A program made the position numbers and the translations under genes. Positions 51,125 to 61,583 of a stretch of 64,000 bases of DNA are shown piece after piece. Origin of the DNA: Rachycentron canadum (lineage: Eukaryota > Chordata > Actinopteri > Carangiformes > Rachycentridae); contig CM076650.1 in assembly GCA_038496675.1 (NCBI GenBank), positions 15,709,846 to 15,773,845 on the forward strand. Reading direction: 5' to 3'. Under the pieces are notes generated by a model that did not search any database, was not told where the DNA came from, and saw only the letters and a program-made list of their open reading frames with translations. The first letter of the stretch is position 1, and each line of letters opens with the position of its first letter.

Positions 51125-51550
51125 GGTGTTTCATATTTACAGATGCACATGTATATACAGATTGTCAATGTGTTCACACAAGTAATACTGAGACCCCCAT
51201 CGTGGTCCCTGCACCTTTCAGCTACATAGCCATGAATTGTCCACCATTTTACACTTACCTTTTTGACACTTATGAGTACATTATCCTGGTACTGAGTGTA
51301 CACTGAATGTTGCTATAATTGTTAGGGTGAATGTCCTTATGCACTAAAAATAACTACTGTAATTGAGAATGCCAAAAAAAAATCTGTCTGTTTTTTTTCT
51401 TCTGGTACTTTCTTTTCCTGAAAATTAAGCTGAGATAGCTGCTCATATGATAGAGGGGATCTGGCTTTTTACTTCATTTTGTATGTGTCCCTTTGTTTCC
51501 TTCCCTTGCATCAGACTTTTTGCATTGCCACAATGCTTTTCAGTAAATTC

Positions 51551-51850
51551 CAGAGAAAAGTTTCGATTCTTTTAGGGGTAAATATGTGGTGTAATGAGAG
51601 CTCAGGTTCACCAGGCCAGAGCAGTAAACCACTGATCTACTGAGCTCTAACAGCTGTGTGGAGCAGTGAGGTGAGAGCGGTAATCACTAACCAGGGACAC
51701 GGTGTATGCCATGGTCTTCTGTACTAGAAAAACAATTTCCACAAATTGGAATTCTCTTTATCCCCAGTGGGAAATTCCATTCTGTTTAATTAAAATGCCT
51801 CAGTTGAACAACACCATCAATCACAATGTACTGGACTGCTAAGTGTGTTG
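51551..51850 (+). repeat. local duplicate, copy B with its 5' extension
   Basis: 51606-51850 is colinear with copy A at 50537-50790, offset about 1.07 kb. The preceding part (51551-51605, CCAGAGAAAAG ... GTAAATATGTGGTG) is shared with copy C, not with A. Confidence 0.9.
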
Positions 51851-51983
51851 GCTTGACTGTAGGGAAGACAAAGGTCTGACAACAATGAATGCGGCAGTGT
51901 AGACAGTGACTTTTGGACTGAATACCACTTAATTGGGGAGGACAAAAGCTGTGTACTTAATGGGATTATATTTTGACGAACGC

Positions 51984-52045
51984 CAGAGAAAGACTCTACT
52001 TTTAGTGTAAATATGTGGTGGTGTGAGTGTGTGAGTTCAGCAGGC
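51984..52045 (+). repeat. local duplicate, partial copy C
   Basis: CCAGAGAAAGACTC, CTTTTAGTGTAAATATGTGG, then GAGTTCAGCAGGC, aligning with 51551-51625 of copy B. Similarity fades after about 60 bp. Confidence 0.65.
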
Positions 52046-53859
52046 GCGGGCACTGATACGTGAGCATCCCAGCATGTTGTCCCAGCAGTTATGGATATTC
52101 ACATCCCTCACAGCACTGACTGCATTGTATTGTATTCTGTTCAGTCACTTGTCAGTGAAAGACTTGTGTGTCCTCTATAATAGATTCTTCCTTTATGATC
52201 AAGTGAATCACGGTCTCTCCATTGTTTTGTGTAATGACAGATCCTATGTTAGTTTATGCAAAAATGATTGATGATGAAGTAGGAGGAATACCAACCATGT
52301 GATGATGTGGCACTGACTATTGTATTTAAACCATTACAGGAGTTTCTAAGAGGTTACTATTTTCATTTACTGTTTAATTTTGTAGCTCCAATGCAGTGAT
52401 CCTATTTAAAGGCTGCACAGATACACTATGTAATTCCTTTAGTAGTCACTCTCATTCAAACATTATAACTTGCAGTGTATGTGTAAACGTCCTGTATTTG
52501 AAGAATTGGATATAGCAGGGTTTTGTTTGTCTCTGTGCACCTGTCGAATAAGTAAAAATCCTGGTGCCTAGTTGTATTTTCATTGTTCAACCTTTTCAGC
52601 TCCCCAAAACCCGCTCAGGTCTTCCCATGTAGTGACAGAACTGGGTCACTAGGATAAGAACAGGAGCAGAGCTTTTATCCCATCAGTACTGTGCTGATGA
52701 CTTAAAAAGTTCTAATCAGTCAAAATGGTCTGCTTTCTTAGCTACCAGATTTCTCTCTACTCAAAGAAACCAGGCAATACTGCGTTTATCGTGCCTGTGT
52801 GTATGCATACTGTATATGTGCATGAGATTAGTGCTGGTTTCATCTTGTATTAGTCCCCTAACATGGTGCAGTGTTACTGACAGGTAAGCTGTCAGCGGCA
52901 GCAGAGGGAAACCGCCTGCTGGGCATCCATGTGCTAACAAGTCACATTTGGTGGTGTTACACAGTCAAAGTCTAAATTGAAGTCTCTCTCCGTCTCCCTC
53001 TCACAGCTTGATGCTGCCTGAGGACGTTCATAGACAAAAGACAATAGGCAGCATGATTAAAAAAAGTTTTTCTTTAATGGTGCATAAATATTTTGTATCA
53101 CAGATGTTTTTTTTTTTTTAAAAAAAGAACTGTCAATAGACCTTCAGCGTCATTATCCTGTGTCCATAGTACATGTGAACATTGTAAATTCATTTGTAAT
53201 TATTTGACAAAAGGCTGTTCAAAACCAGATAAACAACAGATAAAATAACTACTGTATGCATAGCATGCAACGGGTCATTCGTCATGACATGAATAAATAT
53301 CATCTAACTTTGATTTAGACACTTAGACATTCACCATAAGAAGCCAGTATTTGTTTAAACGTCAGATCTTCCCATCAAAACCTTTGCTTTCTTATGGTAC
53401 AACAGTTTCTTAACCACTGAACTATTGTCTTCTTATGAACAAGTGGTTGGAAAATGGTGGAATATGAGAACAAATTTCAGTCCTTTACAAACTGTTATGA
53501 TTTTTTTTTTTAGAAAGGCATTAACCTTATTCAAAGAAAGGAGGCATGGAGAATGTCATGTAGTTAACACTTCTGTAGAATTTTTAGCTGTGTTTTTTTT
53601 CAGCTTGTCTTCATCTTATATCGATTCATTTGTTTTCATTGGAATTAAATACCACTCAAAAAGGCAAAAAGACACGTGAAAATATAACTTTCCATCACTA
53701 TAAAAGACCTAAAATAATGTACCTAATTAGAATGTATGTTTACATTGAAAAATAAAAGTATAATTACTTTTACTTCCTCTCACAATTCACCAACTTGTAC
53801 TGTTCAATAAATTTAGTGACAAATTGGCTTAGTCTCAGTCTATGAAGAGACTGTATTAT
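52046..53859. other. gene-free, AT-rich
   Basis: No gene, transposon or other structure recognised, apart from T and A runs near 53107-53127. Confidence 0.5.
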
Positions 53860-53869
53860 GGATTGTTCA

Positions 53870-53972
53870 TCATTCATTCTGGTTTCAACTTGCTCTATAT
53901 GTAAAGTGTCTTGAGGTAACTTTGTTATGAATAGGCGCTATATAAATAAAATAAAATAAAATAAAATAAAAT
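53870..53972 (+). mobile_element. LINE-2/SINE-type 3' tail with (AAAAT)n
   Basis: The motif CTCTATATGTAAAGTGTCTTGAGGTAACTT... then TATGAATAGGCGCTATATAA and a run of AAAAT units (about 53943-53971) is the usual 3' end of fish L2-clade LINEs and of SINEs that borrow that tail. The 5' part is missing or unrecognisable, so LINE or SINE cannot be decided. Confidence 0.65.
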
Positions 53973-54265
53973 AGATTTTGAAATTCATGGTTCAGTATAG
54001 CTCTATGGTAAATATAAAAAATATTAACTTAAAAAAAAAACAAACCCTGTGGCTGTCAGAGGCCAATGACACAAGATTCATAGTCTTTTTATTATATTTT
54101 TATTGTCCTTTTTTTCCCAAAACTGTATGTTTTATGAAAAATAAATGTATCTACTATTTATTTAATTTTGTTATTTTGTTCCCAAAAGTTACAAAGTAAA
54201 TCCTGCTGGGAAATCTCACTTTGTCCAATGAGCTCGCTCACTGTCATTTGTGATAACTTGTGTGA

Positions 54266-54594
54266 GTGAATGCTTTTTTTTTTTCTTCTCTTCTTCATCT
54301 TTCATCCATGAAAGTTCAACCATGTCTTCAACAAGAAGCCAGTTTCCTCCAGCACATGGACCTTTCAGTCAGCAGCTCAGGAGAGGAAGGCTACAGGTTC
54401 ACTGCTAAACTGAGTGAACCTTTTCCTCGACCTGCTCCAAGTCCTTGGACTGTTGACGTGCAGCCGGAGGCCGGTTTTAGCTGGACCAGGTTTACTGTGA
54501 GTGGTACAGGAGCAGAAACTGGGATCTGGTCTGGAGCTGTGGTGTTAGTGACTTTCCATTCATCGAGGCCTGGCGGATGCATTTCTGACAGGTG
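54266..54594 (+). other. coding-like open frame ending at a consensus splice donor, unassigned
   Basis: An open frame of 109 codons in an otherwise AT-rich gene-free region. Its central part (about 54310-54594) is GC-richer than its flanks, has a pyrimidine-rich tract in front (54273-54310) and runs into GACAG|GTGAGT at 54594/54595. The peptide includes WTVDVQPEAGFSWTRFTVSG and resembles no family I know. No compatible following exon was found. It could be an exon of an unknown gene, a transposon fragment or chance. Confidence 0.2.
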
Positions 54595-55439
54595 AGTCTA
54601 GGTTTATTCTGCAGCGACTATGATGTGTGTGTGTATGTGTGTGTGATGTGGCCGCTGTGCCCCTGATGAATGGACAAATGATGAGTCCTATAACTTCAAG
54701 TGATTGTGTGATCAGGTACTTTCATACATATACTCATAATGTGTACACCTAGAATGAGTTGTTGTGCTTTTCTTGGTGTTGTTGTGGTGGTTTGAGTCCA
54801 GGACAATGTGTTAAAGTGGAGTTGATGAATTTGACTCTGTTGTCTGATGTGCTGATCAAAGGCACATTTCCACAGGGGTCCATGTATTCACTGGTAAACA
54901 CACGTGCAAAAACCCTCAAATTTCTACTCTCCATAAACTTTTATATTGAAAACGAATGTATTTTGGACGCCTCTGAAAACTACAAAGATGAGTGGGATGA
55001 GTAGGTGGAACAAGTTATTCAGGCTTTCTTTTGGCCTCATCTGAGCCTGAGGTCCAGCGCTGAATCCAAAACTTTCTTCCTCTTAGACAGAAATCCTGAA
55101 GTTAGCATAAAACCCTCGTGTGTGCCTGTGATCCTGTCAGTTTGAAGTGGGTGGAAAATCTGCCTGCCTGCTCTCTTTTGTGTCAAACTTGCACAGTTTA
55201 CCTGTCACAGGTTTGCTTTGATGCTCGGTGCAGGTGTTTGTTGGGTGCTGTTTTGAAGGGATGTTTTCGGGAGATGTATTAACTCTGTCATAAAGTTTTT
55301 TTTTGAGATGTATCAAAACATTCAAGCATTTCATTTCAAACATCCATTCAATGGATTTGAATTCAAAAACTCTCTGAATGTTTTACACCATTATTATCCG
55401 TTTACAATTGTCTAGAAGCTCTCATTCAAATACCGTCCT

Positions 55440-55850
55440 TGCTTATAGAGATGCTCTGATACCATTTTTTTCCTTCCTGGAAAGCTGATACTGAGTACAG
55501 ATCCGATACGCATATGCTGTTGTTACATGACATGGCTTAAGGTAAAACCTTTGTAGTGCACAAACAGAAACATGGAAGCCATAGAATATTTATTTTATTC
55601 TCTAATGATTATAAGTCATAAAAAAATCTAAAACTGCAGGCTAAATTTAGTGAAATCAGACCTTTACATTTTTAAACTGTACAATAATAGTATTAAACAG
55701 CAGTGCAAGAGCAATTAAAAAAAAAAAAAAGAATAGATCTGTGAATAATGAACTCTTAAAGTGGGTTAATGTGTTTGTGGTCTTTGGTAAACGGTCTCCA
55801 TCGTTTGCTGCTGCGGTTTATGTGATTTCTGGTATTGAAATTGGCAACAC
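55440..55850 (+). mobile_element. degraded DNA-transposon-like dispersed repeat
   Basis: 'ATAGAGATGCTCTGATACCA', 'GCTGATACTGAGTACAGATCCG', then further down 'TGCGGTTTATGTGATTTCTG' and 'ATTGAAATTGGCAACACTAG' occur in the order I recognise from a fish hAT-like repeat with ATGCTCCGATACC-type ends. Strongly diverged, with no open frame. Confidence 0.45.
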
Positions 55851-58800
55851 TAGTGCCTACCCATAAAATTACAGCCTTGCATACTGTGCATATTGCAAAC
55901 TGTGGCTGCTATGGTTGATCTTGCTAAGAGCAAAGAGAGCTGCTGTTCATGCTCACTCTATTTCCACTGGCAATTTTTTTCACCGTGCTTGAAGTTCTCT
56001 CTAAGGAGGCATTGCTGTCGGTCCTCTTTCCACAAATGTTGTGCCTGCCAGTGCAGGAAGCAGCTATGCACACCACTTGAATCGGGTTGTGGGTTGCCAG
56101 GTTGCAGTAGCAGATGGTTTGAAATTGTATGTAGTGTGTGGAGTTTGTGTCTAGCTTGTGTTTCATATGCCATCTGACAACTTGAATGTCAGACAAATAT
56201 ACAAAACTTATGGATTTGTGTGTGATGATTATTCATAAGAAAGCCTGGGTTTTATTAGTTTAATTGAGGGGTTTGTTGTACAGATTTGTGAAGTTTGTAT
56301 TAATTGCAAAATGCAGACTCAGAGGAAGTCCACCTGGACAAGAGACGAGTCTGGAGGTCAGGGTCTGTGCTTGTTCCAGGGGTGAACGGACTCGTCCAGG
56401 TCCACCTGAACTCTAATGAAATATGACCCTGGTCTCTTAGATCAGCTGACAGACTGGCCTGGTTTCGTGAAATGTTGCTGTGTGTTGACCCTCAGGGCCA
56501 CTGTACTTTTCTGTATTCTACCAGACTAGGATCTTTCCCTAACCTCAACCAATTCTTGTGAATGCCTAAGCATAACCATAAAAATTTTAATAATGCTGTA
56601 GTAACAACAAATTGTCTGTGAGCATTTGAGTGGTTCGCTCTGTATCAATGTATTTGTATCTCACCAAATGTGTAAAGTAACAACATTCATTCATTACATT
56701 ACTAGAAAATATAATTTCGAAATAATGTTTCCTACAAAAATAATGATTGCTGTTGCATTTTAGTTGCATTATATAAGTTTAGTAGAATAAGATGAGGACA
56801 CATTAAGGTGAGACAGTTTGCAGAACTGACCTCTTGACAGTTTGACTTTCTCTCTGCACTAAACCCTTTGGAAGCTTTGAATTAAATGTAAAACCAAGGG
56901 CCAGGCAAAATCACTGAAAGTCATTTTCTGGCAGAGAGGTCAATAGCTTTGTTCACGGTCTATTTAAAACATTTCTGATGAAGTGCTTTAATGGTTGAAC
57001 AGTTTAGAATCAGCCAGAGGGAAATTAGCATCACTGACCGAGGGTCCTGAGGCACAGCATTGTGTATTATTGTATCCGTAGAGCTTTCACGTTCATTTCA
57101 TTAGCAAAATGTAAATGTGTGGGTTTAAAATACTGTTAAGTTGATCAAGTTATTTGTCCACAGCCCCTTCAGAGTTTTTTCCCCGTTGTGTTTTTGGCTT
57201 AAAGCTAATAGGTAACCCCAGTCTGCTAAGTTTCAATTAGTACAATCCTGAATTGGAAGTGATATTTCTGTTTACATCTGATCTCAGCTTTCCGCCCCAT
57301 AAAATATCTGTGCAGTCATCATGTAGCCATTGATTCTGTTGCTTTTATGGGTGTGACTGTGTCCCATTGACAAAGACTGGGGTTTGGCATGTAGGATCTT
57401 AGACTGATAAGCTACAGCCAAAATTGTGAATACTGGTCTGAGATCAGTTTTGATATTACTTGCATCATGCAGATGCACAGACATGTGTGGAAACTAAACT
57501 TACAAATTACACTAATTTATCATCTCTGTGCTCGATTTGAGACAGAATATTGTAATGGGACGAGTATAACTCTTTTCAGAATAGCTCTGTCCGTAAGTTT
57601 TGTGCGTATTAAGTAAGAGAGAGAGAGGCAGAGAGAAGAAGAGAAAGAATGGTAATGCTGGTAACCGTAGTGGAGAGGGATAGGGGTTGGCTGCTCAATT
57701 CTGCTCTGTAAAAGTTGCTGCAAACCACCTCCTCACTCCTCCACTGCTGAGAGAAGTAACCGTGTGATGTGTCTTGGACAGTGGTGCTCATGTTTGTTCC
57801 CTCCTCCTCACTATCTACACAAAAATAATCAAAATGTGTGTTAATCTGCTACTTTTCTCTATGTGTGTTCTTGCTGATAAATATCCTTAATCCTGACTAT
57901 AATAATATATATTATACAAAAGTGCTCATAAATGTTTCTTGATTAAAAACTGTATTCTTATCAAGGCTTGACAAATGTAACTGTGAAGCCTGGGGAAGTA
58001 ACACATTGTAGAAATGTTTATCCAGATGTTTTATTTTGAAAACAGTCAGCAGAAACTAATCAGATCGTTTCCCAGCTTTATGTCTACATAGCAGATAAGA
58101 TAAGATAAGCTGGTTGTCACTTACCATGCAGAAGTGTGCCAGCCAGAAAGTGACTGCAGCCTTATCAGTTCATGTATGCATGAGCAGCTGGTGCACAGAG
58201 ATTTGAGAAGATGCAAAGTGGGCCATATGGGACCTTTTGGAAGTACAGAGGCTAAGGAGCACCGGTCTAATCTTAGTGATGAATACTAATGAGAACTCGG
58301 TGCTGACTGCATGCACTTTTGTGCTTAATCCTCTGACATGTGCTTTCAACAAATAACAGACTTTGCTCTGTCGATGGTAAACACTCAACAGAAGAAAACA
58401 GAAAGATAAGAGATAGATCTTTTTCTGCATTGAAATGGAGTTCCCTTTCAGCTTGGGCATTTTTCCCCAAAATCCTGGTTCCTTTTTCTGTTTCAGTGTT
58501 TTTTCTTAAATTCATCACCATGTCTCATTACGCATATCTTTATGGCTTATACATGACTGAACTTTCACAGGACAAAATGACTGAAGACAGAAAATGGGCT
58601 CCACAGTCTGTGCACATTCTTCTCTCCCCTGTTTTTTGGAACAAACCAATCTGTCATCTTAAATTGTCTGGAAAGAGACAGCTGTGTTTATGTCATTTCA
58701 TGAACAATATGTTAGAAATGTGCTGTTTTATATCATTGCCAATATACTACGTGGAAGCCTTACAGGAATTATTTGATTCTTAAAGGGATTTAAAGAAAAA

Positions 58801-59024
58801 TCTGCACATGCACTTTGCTTTAATAGGCAGAAAACAAATAAACTAACTTGCATAAAAGTACATTTCTTCCTGAAAACTGATGAACTTTGGAATGATAATA
58901 CATTTGGAGGTGTAAGAGTTCTGTTCTGAAAGACATTTATCTGTGATTGTGCCTCGTGGCACCAGTGCAAAGTAAATATAACAAATTCACAAATGATTTT
59001 GAGAGAAACATTGTTAAATATTCA
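55851..59024. other. gene-free stretch
   Basis: No coding or repeat structure recognised with confidence. Overlapping open frames around 55893-56196 on both strands are unsupported. Confidence 0.45.
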
Positions 59025-59190
59025 TTCATCCACCCATCATCCATATGGCTTAGCCTTATAGAGTCGCAATGAGACAGAGCCAATCCCAGCTAGCATTGGG
59101 CGAGGGCGGGGTAAACCCTGGACAGGTTGCCAGTCTATCACAGGGCTGACATAAAGAGACAAGCAACCAGTCAACATTTCGATTAATTTC
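59025..59190 (+). repeat. teleost dispersed repeat fragment
   Basis: TTCATCCACCCATCATCCAT, GAGCCAATCCCAGCTAGCAT, TGGGCGAGGGCGGGGTAAAC, CCTGGACAGGTTGCCAGTCT and ATCACAGGGCTGACATAAAG follow one another. This is a very abundant repeat of fish genomes, with 'CCTGGACAGGTCGCCAGTCC' as its best-known part. The copy is about 150 bp. Confidence 0.75.
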
Positions 59191-61532
59191 AGTTTCGATC
59201 TATAGTGATAAATAATCCATATAATAATCCAATAATAAACCAATAATCCAGGCTCAGAGTTTTAAGTGTAAATATAACCTGTGAAAATCAAAGTGAAAGT
59301 TAGATGTTGATATGTGTTTACATGCAGAGCAGCTCACAATGTTGCAGGAGACAAATGAGATGGATGAAGTGCACCATGATGTTGTATTGAATCAGAGCAG
59401 ACAGACATAAATCCCACAACTGCTTTGCTTGTTTCAAATGCTTCACCACACTAAGCTTTCCATCAGGTTTGATGGCAGGGCATCATGTTGTCCTTGACAA
59501 CAAGCTGCACCACAGCGTCTCTTTACACCTCACTTACTGAAAGATTATGGATCTCTACTGAAGTGAAAAGTGGTGTCTCTCTGCACAGGGTAGACGGCAA
59601 TAATATCTAAGTGTCCTGATGCATGACTACATGCACACAAACACACCTATACATGGGCAAATTGTGTGTTATCACACAGACCAGCACACACGTCCTCCAC
59701 TTTAATCCTAATTCCCGCTCTTTTCTTCACTAAGCCCCCTACTCGTCCTTTCATTTTTCCTTCTGCTTCTTCTTATTTTGTAATCACTTTCTCTCTGTCT
59801 TCCTCTCTCCCATCTGCACACTGAGGCTCCAGCTGTCTTATGTGTAACACCCTGAACATGTGCCATAGATGACTCAGGCAACTGAGTTGACAAGGGACAG
59901 CTCTATCCTATCCTGCCCTCTGTTCCATCTCCAAGATTATTATTGCCTATTGAAGTGTGCTGTTAGTCACTCATCTGTTATTGGTTATTGGGGCTCCTGC
60001 ACAGCTCTGTGCAAAACAGAGGTTTCTGGCATCACAAAGAGCTGAATTACACCATGCTATCTCAATACTGTCACCTGAACTCTCAGAGCGTGATGAAAAG
60101 CTTCTCCACAGCACCTCAGCAATTGAGTAAAAGCCCCAGCATATCGCAAGTCCCTCAATTGGCCCCAAAGCCAAAAAAAAAAAAAAAAGCAATCAAGTGC
60201 ATGTGACAGTTCTCAGGATATGGACGGCACTCAGTCTTTTTAAGATGAATGGCTACTTCACTTGCTGTGATGCTGGCTCTGGAATTGCCTTTTTTGCTTC
60301 TGTGTACAATGGAAATAAGGGTCTTTGTTGGAAATTGAGATCATTCTCGTGAGGGAACTAACCAACCCTCGACATTAATTGATTATAAAGGGTTTTCCAC
60401 AGGTCTCTCTTGAAAATTAGACGTTTAATTTAAACTGTAAATAATAATAGATTAAATTTATTTAGGATAGTGATATTGTGGGGGAAATGTATTAAATGAA
60501 TTTCATCTGTAATGTCAGAGGGTCTACTAGAAACAGAGGACCAATCAAGCTAGTTTCAAGCTCTTGTTGCTTTCTCCTACTTTTGTATTTACCCTTAAAA
60601 GAGCACTTCGCCACTTCAGTGCAGCATCGCATAAGATATAGAGGATACAGTTTATAAAGTGGTAATACAATCAATGTTCTAGTTTTTATTTAAATTTATG
60701 AGCACATTTTTTTTATATTAAGAAAGTACAGGTTTTTAATTATTTCTAGTAACTGAATTTACATTGATTAGTAATTGCTGATATGATGTACCATTGGCAA
60801 CTTAATAATTTAACCTGAATGTTTCTACACTGCTTTGTTAAAGCTGAATTATGCCATAGACTCTTGTTTTATTAACTAAAACTGCACTGTAGAGCCCTAC
60901 CCTCTATTCCACACATTCATCTTCCTTCTCAAAATCTGGTATTCTCCTTTAAACAAATGTAAAGCAGTGTAACATCAGTTGATGTTTGGTTTTAGGGGGC
61001 AGTAGAATCCTGAATAGCTCAGATCCCGTGTACCAACATAACCTGAAAAGATTTGTTCTTGCTGACATCCAAAGTTGTCTGTATTACAGTAACTGTTTAC
61101 GTTCATTGAATGGTCAATGAATAGCCATTGCACCAGCACTGCAGGTGTATAAATTAGAGAAAAAGAGGTTGTACTATGAACACAAGGAGGGAGAGTAACA
61201 TTAAATGGTTATTTCGGAAATGAACTTTGAGGTTAATGTAATTTTGCAGCAGTAAGTAACTCTGTCAGTTTTCACCTATCCTATCTTTGGATGACAAAGC
61301 ACTCATAATAGTCAACTTACCCCCAAATCACAAATTGTTAAGGGGCCAACAGCCATCCGCTATCAGCCATTATTCATCCAGTACAACTTTACATACATTA
61401 CCATTCATGTTTAAGACATTTCAAATCCAATATTTATTCTCCTTTTAAGTTCTTCATTGGTGCTAGACAAAATATGTGGGTATGTACTAAGTTTGTCTTT
61501 TTTGTTTGTGAAAAAATTATGAATTTAGTCAC

Positions 61533-61583
<51 letters not shown>

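Noticed and set aside
59988..60206. 72-codon + strand frame ending in a poly-lysine run
   Set aside because: The lysines come from the A homopolymer at 60173-60188; no other support.
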